NCBI RefSeq assembly: GCF_036634195.1 | Contig: NZ_JAZIFY010000001.1 | Coordinates: forward strand, 2,986,501 to 3,050,500 | Direction: 5' to 3' | Length of the DNA stretch: 64,000 nucleotides | DNA from: Streptomyces sp. P9-A4 | GTDB taxonomy: Bacteria; Actinomycetota; Actinomycetes; Streptomycetales; Streptomycetaceae | Shown here: positions 48,332 through 58,769 of the stretch, in pieces | How the letters are laid out: each line of letters starts with the position of its first letter | Numbering within the stretch: the stretch's first letter is position 1 | The notes under the pieces: model-generated | Databases searched by the model: none | What the model saw: only the letters and a program-made list of their open reading frames with translations | Told to the model about the DNA's origin: nothing | Position numbers and translations under genes: made by a program

Positions 48332-49138
48332 ATGACGCAGCACGCCGCCACCGGCACCACTGCCACCACCCCCCGCACCGCCCTCGTCACCGGGTCCTCC
48401 CGTGGTATCGGGCGGGCCGTCGCCCGGCGGCTCGCCGCCGACGGGATGGTCGTCGCCGTGCACTACGGGCACGACGCCGGCGCCGCTCAGGAGACCGTCG
48501 ACCTGATCGTGCGGGACGGCGGCCGGGCCTTCTCCGTCGGTGCCGACCTGGCCTCGCACGAGGGTGTGCTCGCGCTGGTCGAGGGCGTCCGGGCCGGGCT
48601 GGCCGCCCACGCCGGGGAGACCGCCCTCGACGTCCTCGTCAACAACGCCGCCGCGAGCCGCTCGGGCGGGCACCTCCGGGACGAGACCCCGGAGCTGTTC
48701 GACCGGCTCTTCGCGGTCAACGTCCGGGCGCCGTACTTCCTCGTGCAGGGGCTGCTGCCGGTGCTCAGGGACGGCGGCCGGATCGTCAACATCGGGTCGG
48801 CCGTCACCAGGATCGCGCTCTCCGACGAGCTGGCCTACGCGATGACGAAGGGCGCGATGGAGACCTTCTCCCGGACCCTCGCCAACGTGGTCGGGGAGCG
48901 CCGGATCACCGTCAACACGGTCGCCCCCGGACCGACGCAGACCGCCGGACTCACCGCCGCGATGGCCGCGATGCCCGAGCTGGAGGGGATGCTGATCGGC
49001 GGTCAGGCACTGCCGTGGGTCGGGCAGCCCGAGGACATCGCCGACCCGGTCTCCTTCCTCGCCTCGGAGGACGGCCGGTGGATCACCGGCACGGTGATCG
49101 ACGCCTCGGGCGGTACCTACCTCGGCCCCAAGCGCTGA
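48332..49138 (+). CDS. Short-chain dehydrogenase, FabG-like
   Basis: The 268-residue classical SDR has TGSSRGIGRAVA for NADP, NNAAASR in the NNAG position, a catalytic Ser in VNIGSAV, and Tyr/Lys in AYAMTKGAM (YxxxK). It ends with ASGGTYLGPKR. It is close to 3-oxoacyl-reductase-like proteins, but many SDRs with other substrates look alike. AGGAG precedes ATG 48332. The 150 bp upstream hold no gene. Confidence 0.85.
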   Translation: MTQHAATGTTATTPRTALVTGSSRGIGRAVARRLAADGMVVAVHYGHDAGAAQETVDLIVRDGGRAFSVGADLASHEGVLALVEGVRAGLAAHAGETALDVLVNNAAASRSGGHLRDETPELFDRLFAVNVRAPYFLVQGLLPVLRDGGRIVNIGSAVTRIALSDELAYAMTKGAMETFSRTLANVVGERRITVNTVAPGPTQTAGLTAAMAAMPELEGMLIGGQALPWVGQPEDIADPVSFLASEDGRWITGTVIDASGGTYLGPKR

Positions 49139-49164
49139 ACCGGTCCCCGTGGTAGGCAAGGGAC

Positions 49165-50271
49165 ATGACACAGCCCGAGCAGACGCGCGGACGGCACGAC
49201 GGGACCGACGGGATCACCGATGTGGGCGGGCTGCGCGTGGGCCACGCGCGCGTGGCCGGGTCCGGGGCGCTCAGCGGCACCACCGTGGTGCTGGCCCCGG
49301 CGGGCGGGATGGTCGCCGCCGTGGACGTACGGGGCGGAGGCCCGGGCACCCGGGAGACCGACGCGCTCGACCCGAGGAACGTCGTCCAGCGCATCGACGC
49401 GGTCGTCCTGACCGGCGGCAGCGCGTACGGCCTGGAGTCCGCCGCCGGCGTGATGGCCTGGCTGGAGGAGCACCACCGGGGCGTGCGCGTGGGCCCCGAT
49501 CCCTCCCACGTGGTGCCGGTGGTGCCCGCCGCGTGCGTCTTCGACCTGGGCAGGGGCGGCGACTTCACGGCCCGCCCCGACGCCGCCACGGGCCGGGCCG
49601 CGGTGGCGGCGGCCGACGCGAGCGGTGACCACGCGCGCGTGGAGACGGGCGCGGTCGGCGCGGGCACCGGCGCGGTGGTCGGCGGGCTGCGGGGCGGAGT
49701 GGGGACCGCGAGTACGGTCCTGAAGTCGGGGATCACCGTCGGCGCGCTGGTGGTGGTGAACGCGGTGGGCTCGGCCGTCGACCCGGCCACCGGCGCCCTG
49801 TACGGGAGTTACTACGCGGGCGACGGCCCGCCGGCCTTCCCCGGGAGCGGGGTGCACGAGGCGGCCGTACGGCGGCTCGCCGAGGCGCGGGCGGCAGCCG
49901 CCCCGCCCCCGCTGAACACCACGCTCGCCGTCGTCGCGACGGACGCCGTGCTCACGCGCGCGCAGGCGCGGAAGGTCGCGGGCACGGCGCACGACGGCAT
50001 CGCGCGCGCTCTGCGCCCGGTGCACCTGATGAACGACGGCGACACCGTCTTCGCGCTCGCCACCGGACGGCGGGAACTGCCGGAGGGCCCCGGGCCGCTC
50101 GCCCTGAACGAGGTCCTCGCGGCCGGCGCCGACCTGGTGACCCGGGCGATCGTCCGGGCGGTGCTCGCGGCCCCCGGCGGGCTGCGAGGGGCGGGCGGTG
50201 ACTTCCCCTCGTACCGCGAGCTGTACGAGCCGGACGGGGGCCCGTACCCCCTTGAAAACCAAGGGAGTTGA
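49165..50271 (+). CDS. P1/S58 family peptidase (DmpA-like)
   Basis: This 368-residue self-processing aminopeptidase-like protein has the N-terminal ITDVGGLRVGHA, LTGGSAYGLESAAGVM, and the cleavage site in PPLNTTLAVVATDA. There Asn-Thr would be cut so that Thr becomes the nucleophile. The family includes beta-peptidyl and D/L-aminopeptidases. It lies 26 bp after the SDR on the same strand and may share its transcript. The protein ends at 50271 after a PYPLENQGS tail. Confidence 0.85.
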   Translation: MTQPEQTRGRHDGTDGITDVGGLRVGHARVAGSGALSGTTVVLAPAGGMVAAVDVRGGGPGTRETDALDPRNVVQRIDAVVLTGGSAYGLESAAGVMAWLEEHHRGVRVGPDPSHVVPVVPAACVFDLGRGGDFTARPDAATGRAAVAAADASGDHARVETGAVGAGTGAVVGGLRGGVGTASTVLKSGITVGALVVVNAVGSAVDPATGALYGSYYAGDGPPAFPGSGVHEAAVRRLAEARAAAAPPPLNTTLAVVATDAVLTRAQARKVAGTAHDGIARALRPVHLMNDGDTVFALATGRRELPEGPGPLALNEVLAAGADLVTRAIVRAVLAAPGGLRGAGGDFPSYRELYEPDGGPYPLENQGS

Positions 50272-50362
50272 AAGAAAAGGGAAAGGGAGGAGAAAAGGAG
50301 CGGACGGGGACGGGGCGGGAACTTCCGGCGCACGCCCTTCGTTTTCCGGAACCCCGGACACG

Positions 50363-51205
50363 ATGTCAGCCCCAGGGACTACGTTAAGCAAGCACCAAGT
50401 GACATGCGGCGACGGCCTGGAGACCCTCTTGAACGATCCGCAGGATCCTCACGATCCCTACGAGACGACCGAGACGCACCTCGCGCGGCTCCTCGGCCGG
50501 GCGCTCAACTCCTTCGACCTGCCCGACTCGACCGTCGAGCGCCTCGGCACGGCGCTCGCGCACTCCACCGCGCTGCACTCCTCGCACCACAGCGCGTCGC
50601 TGCACCGCTCCACCTACCGCCATACGTATCTGCTCGGCGACGGCAGCGCGCTCTCCCTCTGGGAGATCACGCACAACGCCGGGCGGGACGGCGTCGAGCA
50701 GCATGAGCTGTACGCGGAGGAGGCGGAGGCGCGGCTCGCCGCGTCCCGGCTCCCGACCGGACCGCTGCCCGGCTGGACCGCCGAGCGCTCCGACGGCCGC
50801 GTCCTCGACGAGGACGACGACCTGGAGCTGCTGAGCGCCCTGCTCGCCCGCCCGATACCCGCCCAGCCCCGGATGTACGTGCCGGACAACTCCGCCGACC
50901 ACGCGCGCCGCGTCCTGCGGCGCGCGGAGAACGCGGACCGGCCGGGCGAGCGGACGGCCCGCCGGCTGCGGCTGGCCTTCGCGCACCACATCACCCAGGC
51001 CTTCGGGCGGCACTGCCCGGTGGAGGGCGGCCGGGACGCCGGATTCACCCTCTACGAGCACCAGTTCCTGCTGCTGGACGGCAGCGAGATCAGCCTCTGG
51101 GAGGTCGAGCACACGGCGACGCCGGACGGTCGGCACATGTGCGAGGTGTACGAGAGCGAGCGCGCGGCCCGCGGGGCGATGGAGTCCCGCTCCCGCGTCC
51201 GCTGA
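50363..51205 (+). CDS. DUF6227-like hypothetical protein
   Basis: The 280-residue soluble protein contains the PYETTETHLARLLGRALNSFDLPD segment near residue 35, which I associate with DUF6227 of streptomycetes. It has two internal parallel halves: TYLLGDGSALSLWEITHNA and QFLLLDGSEISLWEVEHTA are clear repeats of one motif, about 140 residues apart. This suggests a duplicated fold. ATG 50363 is chosen over longer frames. Function unknown. Confidence 0.65.
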   Translation: MSAPGTTLSKHQVTCGDGLETLLNDPQDPHDPYETTETHLARLLGRALNSFDLPDSTVERLGTALAHSTALHSSHHSASLHRSTYRHTYLLGDGSALSLWEITHNAGRDGVEQHELYAEEAEARLAASRLPTGPLPGWTAERSDGRVLDEDDDLELLSALLARPIPAQPRMYVPDNSADHARRVLRRAENADRPGERTARRLRLAFAHHITQAFGRHCPVEGGRDAGFTLYEHQFLLLDGSEISLWEVEHTATPDGRHMCEVYESERAARGAMESRSRVR

Positions 51206-53009
<1,804 letters not shown>

Positions 53010-53033
53010 CCGGAGGAACCGGCCGGACAGCCG

Positions 53034-53079
53034 GGAGGGGCCCCGTCCCCGGGACGAATCCCGGGGGCGGGGCCCCTCC
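53034..53079. terminator. 21-bp bidirectional hairpin terminator
   Basis: Arms 53034-53054 and 53059-53079 pair with one G-T exception around CGAA. It lies between the convergent collagen-like and MFS genes. Confidence 0.85.
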
Positions 53080-53094
53080 GCTGCCGCTCCGCGC

Positions 53095-54618
53095 TCAGTG
53101 GGTGAGCGCCGGCTCCTTCTCGATCACGACCTCGGCCTCGTCGTCGCCGCCCTCCAGGTGCTGCTTCGGCTTCGCCGGAAGCGCGAACATCACCAGGAAG
53201 ATCACCGCGAGCACCGCCGCGACCCAGCCCATCGCGTTCTGGAAGGCGTCCGCGAACGCCGCGCCCGCCTCGGCGGGGGACTTCGGGGCGGGCTTGCCGT
53301 CGATCACGCCGAAGAAGACCACCGACACCAGGCCGAGCCCCAGCGCGTTGCCCATCTGCCCGGTCGTGTTGATCAGGCCCGAGGCCGAACCCGCGTGCTC
53401 CTTCGGCACCTCCGAGAGCACCGCGTCCGTCAGCGGCGCCACGATCAGGCCCATGCCCAGACCCATGACCACCAGCGGCGGGATCATCTGCCAGGGCTCG
53501 ATCCCGGTGCCGTAGCGCCCGGCCTCGAAGAGGTAGAGCAGCACGCCCGCGATCATCGTGAGCGCGCCCGCCTGGAGCACCTTCCGGCCGAAGCGCGGCA
53601 CCAGCTTCTGCACCGACATGCCGGCCGCCACCGACACGGCGATCGAGAACGGCACACCCGTCAGGCCCGCCTTCAGCGGGCTCCAGCCCAGGCCGATCTG
53701 CATGTACAGCGTCCAGACCAGGAAGAAGATGCCGAGCACCACACCGAAGGTCAGCTGTACGGCGATACCGGCGGCGAAGCTCTTCACCTTGAACAGCGAC
53801 AGCTCGACCAGCGGCGAGCCGTCCTTCTTCGTCTTGTACTTCTCGTACGCCACGAGCGCGCCGAACACGAGCAGGCTGCCGGCCATCATCAGGTGGCCCC
53901 ACAGCGGCCAGTCCAGCTCACGGCCGCGCGTCAGCGGGTAGACCAGCATCAGCAGCGCGGCCGTCACCAGGAGCACGCCCACGATGTCGAGCTTGAGCGC
54001 CTTCGGCGCCTTCGACTCGGTGATGAACCTGCGGCCCAGGATCAGGGCGGCGACGCCGACCGGCAGGTTGATCAGGAAGATCGGGCGCCACTCCAGGCCC
54101 GCGATGTTCCACTGCGTGAGCAGCGCGCCGAGCAGCGGGCCCGAGACCGCGCCGAGGCCGATGATCGCGCCGAACATTCCGAAGACCTTGCCGCGCTCGT
54201 GCGCCGGGAAGGTCACGTGGATGATCGAAAGCACCTGCGGCACCATCATCGCGGCCGCCGCGCCCTGGAGCAGGCGGGAGCCGACCAGCATCTCCTGGCT
54301 GGCCGCGAAGCCGCAGAGCGCCGAGGCGAGGGTGAAGCCGGCGGTGCCGAGCAGGAAGAGGCGCTTGCGGCCGTAGATGTCACCGAGCCGCCCGCCGGTG
54401 ATCAGACCGGCGGCGAACGCGAGCGCGTACCCGGCGGTGATCCACTGGATGGCCCCGAAGGAGGCGCCGAGGTCCTTCTCGATGCTGGGGATCGCGATGT
54501 TGACGATCGTGGCGTCGACCAGGTCCATGAAGGCGGCGGTCATGACGATGGCGAGGGCGATCCATCGCCGCTTGTCGCTGGCCGCTGCGGCTTCCGTGGC
54601 GGCGTCGTGTGAACTCAT
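53095..54618 (-). CDS. DHA2-type MFS exporter (14-helix)
   Basis: The 507-residue drug/H+ antiporter family protein has motif A GGRLGDIYGRKRLFL after helix 2 and motif C-like GPLLGALLTQ in helix 5, with a long loop with Lys-rich segment KYKTKKDG between the halves. About 14 helices are expected. It is divergent from the WYL-domain regulator at 54681, with an inverted repeat between their starts, so the exporter is probably induced by a ligand of that regulator. Substrate unknown. Confidence 0.85.
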   Translation of the reverse strand: MSSHDAATEAAAASDKRRWIALAIVMTAAFMDLVDATIVNIAIPSIEKDLGASFGAIQWITAGYALAFAAGLITGGRLGDIYGRKRLFLLGTAGFTLASALCGFAASQEMLVGSRLLQGAAAAMMVPQVLSIIHVTFPAHERGKVFGMFGAIIGLGAVSGPLLGALLTQWNIAGLEWRPIFLINLPVGVAALILGRRFITESKAPKALKLDIVGVLLVTAALLMLVYPLTRGRELDWPLWGHLMMAGSLLVFGALVAYEKYKTKKDGSPLVELSLFKVKSFAAGIAVQLTFGVVLGIFFLVWTLYMQIGLGWSPLKAGLTGVPFSIAVSVAAGMSVQKLVPRFGRKVLQAGALTMIAGVLLYLFEAGRYGTGIEPWQMIPPLVVMGLGMGLIVAPLTDAVLSEVPKEHAGSASGLINTTGQMGNALGLGLVSVVFFGVIDGKPAPKSPAEAGAAFADAFQNAMGWVAAVLAVIFLVMFALPAKPKQHLEGGDDEAEVVIEKEPALTH

Positions 54619-54636
54619 ACGAAGAAGATAAGAGCC

Positions 54637-54661
54637 ATCTAGGTCAGGTCATGTCCTAGAT
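54637..54661. promoter_or_regulatory. ATCTAGG-N11-CCTAGAT operator candidate
   Basis: Perfect 7-bp inverted arms lie between the divergent exporter (start 54618) and WYL regulator. The right arm overlaps the ATG at 54660, so the regulator's own start is likely the downstream ATG 54681. Confidence 0.6.
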
Positions 54662-54680
54662 GAGCCGCATCCTGGGAGAC

Positions 54681-55640
54681 ATGACGGACACCCCGGCACG
54701 ACTCCTGAATCTGCTCTCGCTCCTCCAGACCCCGCGCGAGTGGCCCGGAAGCGAGCTCGCCGAACGGCTCTCGGTCTCTCCGCGCACCATCCGCCGGGAC
54801 ATCGACCGGCTCCGCGACCTCGGCTATCCCGTCGAGGCGACGCTCGGCGCGGTCGGGGGCTACCGGCTCGTCGCCGGTACGGCCATGCCGCCGCTCCTCC
54901 TCGACGACGAGGAGGCCGTCGCCATCGCGGTCGGGCTGCGGGCGGGGGCCGGGCACGCGATCGAGGGCGTGGAGGAGGCGTCCGTACGGGCCCTGGCGAA
55001 GCTTGAGCAGGTCCTGCCGGCGCGGCTGCGGCACCGGGTCTCCACCCTCCAGAACGCGACGATCCCGCTCACCCGGGGGGACGGGGCCACGGTCGCGCCC
55101 GCCACCCTCACCGCGCTCGCGGGCGCGGTGACCGGGCACGAGCGGCTGCGGTTCGGCTACCGGGCGGGGGACGGGACGGAGACGAAACGGCTCGTGGAGC
55201 CGTATCGGCTGGTCTCCACGGGGCACCGCTGGTACCTCGTGGCGTACGACCTCGGGCGCGAGGACTGGCGGACGTTCCGGGTGGACCGGGTGAGCGAGCC
55301 CTTCGCCACGGGGGCGCGCTTCTCGCCCCGGGAGCTGCCTTCGGGTGACGCCGCGACGTACATGGCGCGCTCCATGGCGCGCGCCCAGGGGGAGGTCGAT
55401 CTCGATGTGGAGTTCGCCGCGCCGGCGGAGTTCGTCGTCGCGCGCCTCCCCTCCCACCTCGTGCCGACCGTGACGGCGCCGGGCCGCTGCCGGCTGCGTG
55501 CCCGCGTCGCGGACTCGGTGGAATGGCTGGCGCTGCGGCTCGCGCTGATGGACGTCGACTTCACGGTCCACGGCCCGGAACCACTGATCACGTACATGAG
55601 GGACTTGTCGGGAAGGCTGGCGGCGGCGACGGGCGCCTGA
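54681..55640 (+). CDS. HTH-WYL transcriptional regulator (YafY-like)
   Basis: This 319-residue protein has an N-terminal DeoR/HTH_11 domain (LLNLLSLLQTPREWPGSELAERLSVSPRTIRRDIDRL) and a central WYL domain with HRWYLVAYDLGREDWRTFRVDR. A C-terminal WYL-associated extension (PSHLVPTVTAPGRCRLRARV) follows. WYL domains bind nucleic acids or small ligands. It probably controls the divergent exporter. ATG 54681 (MTDTPARLL) is preferred; ATG 54660 lies inside the operator. Confidence 0.85.
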   Translation: MTDTPARLLNLLSLLQTPREWPGSELAERLSVSPRTIRRDIDRLRDLGYPVEATLGAVGGYRLVAGTAMPPLLLDDEEAVAIAVGLRAGAGHAIEGVEEASVRALAKLEQVLPARLRHRVSTLQNATIPLTRGDGATVAPATLTALAGAVTGHERLRFGYRAGDGTETKRLVEPYRLVSTGHRWYLVAYDLGREDWRTFRVDRVSEPFATGARFSPRELPSGDAATYMARSMARAQGEVDLDVEFAAPAEFVVARLPSHLVPTVTAPGRCRLRARVADSVEWLALRLALMDVDFTVHGPEPLITYMRDLSGRLAAATGA

Positions 55641-55684
55641 GCGGTGGTACACCAGCCGCGTCGTTGCGGGCCCGCCGCCCTGTA

Positions 55685-55817
55685 GTGGGCGCCCGGCCGC
55701 GTTGTGGGCGCCCGGCCGCGTTGTGGGCGCCCGGCCGCGTTGTGGGCGCCCGGCCGCGTTGTGGGCGCCCGGCCGCGTCGTGGGCGCCCGGCCGCGTTGT
55801 GGGCGCCCGGCCGCGTT
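55685..55817. repeat. Seven 19-bp GC-rich tandem repeats
   Basis: GTGGGCGCCCGGCCGCGTT is repeated seven times head to tail (one unit ends in C instead of T), followed by a partial unit. Each copy contains the palindrome GGGCGCCC. The array runs straight into the inverted repeat that starts at 55818. Confidence 0.95.
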
Positions 55818-56012
55818 GTGGGCAATCGTCCTGCGGGGCGGGACGGGTGGGCCCAACGGACGCAGCCCCTCGCCGGGCCCAGGCTCCAGCGCCTGAACCC
55901 GCACCCTGTGCACCGCGCTGGTGGTGCGGGCCAAGGCACGGGGGGCCGAGGCGCGGCCAAGCGCGCCGTCCCGTGTGCCCACCCGTCCCGCCCCAGCGGG
56001 ACGATTGCCCAC
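55818..56012. repeat. Long inverted repeat, about 35-bp arms
   Basis: The arm 55818-55852 (beginning GTGGGCAATCGTCC) and the arm 55977-56012 (ending GACGATTGCCCAC) are inverted copies with one substitution and one indel, separated by 124 bp that also contains CCCGCACC/GGTGCGGG. No coding sequence is convincing on either strand. It may be a dispersed intergenic repeat or a structured RNA. Confidence 0.7.
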
Positions 56013-56197
56013 ACGGCGGTGGGCGAGCGGCCCCCGCGCGGGACGCCTCGCCAGCAGGCGCGCGCCGGGAGGGGCGGGAGGGGCGGGAGCGGCAGCGCGT
56101 GGCGTGCGCCGGGGGACCTGCATCCCCGGGCCGTGTGTCCTCGCCGGGTTGCGAGAAGGGGCCCCTCGGGGCCCCTTCCTCCTGGCTGCCGGGCGCC

Positions 56198-57199
56198 TCA
56201 GGCCACCGCGTCGAAGCCCGTGTCGTGGGCCATCTTCTTCAGTTCCAGCAGGGCGTGCTTCTCGATCTGGCGGATGCGCTCCCGGGTCAGGCCGTGCTGC
56301 TTGCCCACCTCCGTCAGCGTCCGCTCGCGGCCGTCCTCGATGCCGTACCGCATGCGGATGATCGACGCGGTCCGGTGGTCGAGCTTGGCGATGAGGTCGT
56401 CGAGCTCCTCGCTGCGCAGCAGCGTGAGCACCGACTGCTCCGGCGAGACCGCCGACGTGTCCTCCAGGAGGTCGCCGAACTGCGTCTCCCCCGCGTCGTC
56501 CACCGACATGTTCAGCGAGACCGGGTCCCGCGCCCAGTCCAGCACGTCGACGACCCGCTCGGGCTTCGTGTCCAGCTCCGCCGCGATCTCCACCGGCTCC
56601 GGCTCGCGGCCGTGCTCCCGGTTGAACTCGCGCTGCACCCGGCGGATCCTGCCCAGCTCCTCCACCAAGTGGACGGGCAGCCGGATCGTGCGCGACTGGT
56701 CCGCGATGGAACGGGTGATGGCCTGACGGATCCACCACGTCGCGTACGTGGAGAACTTGAAGCCCTTCGCGTAGTCGAACTTCTCGACCGCGCGCACCAG
56801 GCCCGCGTTACCCTCCTGGATCAGGTCGAGCAGCGGCAGCCCGCTGCGCGGGTAGCGCCGGGCGACGGCCACCACGAGCCGCAGGTTGGACTTGATGAAG
56901 AGGTCCTTGGCACGCTCGCCCTCGGCGTAGAGCGCTTCGAGCTCCTCACGGGAAGCGCCGCCGGCTTCGCTCTCCACAGCGCCGTCGAGTATCTGCCGGG
57001 CGTACACCCCGGCCTCGATCGTCTGGGAGAGCTCGACCTCCTTGGCGGCGTCGAGCAGGGGTGTGCGCGCGATCTCGTCGAGGTACATGCCGACCAGGTC
57101 GCGGTCGGCGATCTCCCCGCCCACGGCGCGAACGCTGCTTGCCCGTGCGGCCCCGCTCTTGGCGGAGGTCTGACGACGGGCGACGGCACGGGTTGCCAT
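56198..57199 (-). CDS. hrdD: RNA polymerase sigma factor HrdD
   Basis: The 333-residue group 2 sigma-70 factor has region 1.2 (ADRDLVGMYLDEIARTPLLD) and region 2 (YPRSGLPLLDLIQEGNAGLVRAVEKFD, STYATWWIRQAITRSI). Region 3 and region 4 follow, with LTEVGKQHGLTRERIRQIEKHAL. Length and sequence match HrdD, one of the dispensable HrdB paralogues of Streptomyces. AAGGGAG five bases before ATG 57199 supports the start. A SigR-type promoter lies 60-90 bp upstream, as known for hrdD. Confidence 0.92.
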   Translation of the reverse strand: MATRAVARRQTSAKSGAARASSVRAVGGEIADRDLVGMYLDEIARTPLLDAAKEVELSQTIEAGVYARQILDGAVESEAGGASREELEALYAEGERAKDLFIKSNLRLVVAVARRYPRSGLPLLDLIQEGNAGLVRAVEKFDYAKGFKFSTYATWWIRQAITRSIADQSRTIRLPVHLVEELGRIRRVQREFNREHGREPEPVEIAAELDTKPERVVDVLDWARDPVSLNMSVDDAGETQFGDLLEDTSAVSPEQSVLTLLRSEELDDLIAKLDHRTASIIRMRYGIEDGRERTLTEVGKQHGLTRERIRQIEKHALLELKKMAHDTGFDAVA

Positions 57200-57260
57200 G
57201 CGTGCTCCCTTGCTGAGTAGGTCGCGACACCTTTTCGGGTGCCCTGCATCCGACGGAAAC

Positions 57261-57286
57261 AACGACTGGAATCAGGACAGAATTCC
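57261..57286 (-). promoter_or_regulatory. SigR-dependent hrdD promoter
   Basis: On the minus strand GGAAT (57286-57282), exactly 18 bases and GTT (57263-57261) match the thiol-stress sigma factor SigR consensus GGAAT-N18-GTT. It is 62 bp from the hrdD start. Confidence 0.8.
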
Positions 57287-57500
57287 CACCCGGCACATGG
57301 ATTTTCGCGATCATGCAGTATCCTGCGCCGCCGTCGCCCCTGCGGCTATGCCTGCGGAACCCACGGATGCGCAGGTCAGAGCAGGCGCGGAGGGTGTTCC
57401 GGCGCCGCTCGCGGGGGACTCGACCACACCGTCGGTGAGACCGCGATCACATGCGGCGCCACCCTTCAAGACGCCGGGGCGGGCCATCGGGTTGCCCCCG

Positions 57501-57570
57501 CCCGAACCCGAGCCCGAGCCCGAACCCGAACTTGAGCCCGAGCCCGAGCCCTGACACGAACCCGAGCCCT
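57501..57570. repeat. CCCGAR hexamer tandem repeats
   Basis: Eight hexamers of CCCGAA/CCCGAG type (one CTTGAG) run from 57501 to 57548, followed by two CCCTGACACGA blocks with another hexamer between them. Confidence 0.9.
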
Positions 57571-57704
57571 GACACGAGCGACGAACCCGCCCCCCGGACC
57601 CCCCGCGCATGCCGCCCCCTCCTCCGGACCACCCCTCCTCGGCCTCCCGGACTAGGTCTCCCGCCCGTTCCGTACCTCCCCTCCCCCGCCCTAGCGTCTC
57701 GGTC

Positions 57705-58718
57705 ATGAGCGACACCACCGGAACCCTCGACGAAGCCCTCCAGCGTCTTCACACCACCGGCCCCGAGCGCAACGGCTGGCTCAGCAATCACGCCCCGATG
57801 GCCGTCGAGGCTCTGGTCCGGCACGGCCAGGCCCCCGCGGTGCACCGCTGGCTCGACCACTACGCGCCCAAGCTGGAGGAGCTGCCGTCGGCATCCCTCC
57901 GCGTCACCGACGACAACTGGGCCGAGGCGCTCGGCGACCCGGCCCGGATCACGGACTGGACCCTCTTCTTCGGGCGCGAGCTGGACGGGCGCCCCTGGCG
58001 GGAGGTCCTCGCCGAGTGGTGGCCCCGGCTGCTGCCGGGCATCGCGGGCGGGGCGACGCATCCGGTGATCCGTACCGGTCACGCCGTACGGACCCTCCTG
58101 AGCGATCCCGAGGGCGTGACGGCCCCCCGCCGCGCCGAGCTGGCGCACGCCCTCGGCTACTGGGCGGCCCGCCACCAGCCGCTGCCCGCGCTCGCCCCGC
58201 TGGCCGCCGTGCCCTCGGCGGCGGCGGCGCTCGACGCCGTACCGCCGGTTCCGGACCAGGACGGCGGGATCAGGGCCCGGCTCGCGCAGCTGACGGCGTT
58301 CCCGGTCTGGGGCGCGGCCCCGGACCCCGACGCGGCGAAGGCGCGGCTCACCGAGCTGGTGACGGCGGCGACCCACCGGTACGCGACCCACGGCCACGGC
58401 GAGCCGATCATGCTGGTGCACGCGGCGACCGCGCCGAACGCCGTCCTGCGCGCCCTGCCCGCGCTCCCGCGCGAGCTGTGGGCGCCGAGCCTGGCGGCGG
58501 CGTGGGCGGCGGCGGCCGCGGTGACCGCCGCGTACACCCCGGCGGAGGCCGCCCCGTACCCGGGCACGGCCCTCACCCCCGAGGAGGTCTTCGCGCGGGC
58601 GGCGGCGCACGGCGACGACCACACGATCAAGTTCACCGACACCGCGCTCGACGTGGGCGACCCGCTCGCGCTGGCCGCCGCCGTCCGCTCGGTCGACCTC
58701 AACCCGCCCGTCCTGTAG
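57705..58718 (+). CDS. Questin oxidase-like family protein
   Basis: The 337-residue protein has an N-terminal SNHAPMAVEALVRHG segment and internal NGWLSNH. The WREVLAEWWPRLLPGIAGGATHPVIRTGHAVRT stretch is typical of questin-oxidase-like (DUF4243) proteins, and a C-terminal DDHTIKFTDTALD motif follows. The named fungal enzyme is a Baeyer-Villiger-type oxygenase, but bacterial homologues are uncharacterised. The ATG at 57705 is the only supported start. Confidence 0.7.
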   Translation: MSDTTGTLDEALQRLHTTGPERNGWLSNHAPMAVEALVRHGQAPAVHRWLDHYAPKLEELPSASLRVTDDNWAEALGDPARITDWTLFFGRELDGRPWREVLAEWWPRLLPGIAGGATHPVIRTGHAVRTLLSDPEGVTAPRRAELAHALGYWAARHQPLPALAPLAAVPSAAAALDAVPPVPDQDGGIRARLAQLTAFPVWGAAPDPDAAKARLTELVTAATHRYATHGHGEPIMLVHAATAPNAVLRALPALPRELWAPSLAAAWAAAAAVTAAYTPAEAAPYPGTALTPEEVFARAAAHGDDHTIKFTDTALDVGDPLALAAAVRSVDLNPPVL

Positions 58719-58769
58719 CGGATCGGCCGAACCGCACCGGCCTCGGCCGCCCGCGCGGACCGCAGCGGC

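Larger units (their letters stand above)
57200..57704. other. hrdD upstream / questin oxidase upstream region
   Basis: Apart from the SigR promoter at 57261-57286 and the hexamer repeats at 57501-57570 I see no gene in these 500 bases. A frame ending at 57554 reads PEPEPE only because of the repeats. Confidence 0.55.

Noticed and set aside
55685..55817. Possible CRISPR array
   Set aside because: Units are contiguous with no spacers, and no cas genes are present.
57239..57554. Short plus-strand frame with PEPEPE tail
   Set aside because: It is produced by hexamer repeats and crosses the hrdD promoter; no ribosome site or homologous motif is seen.
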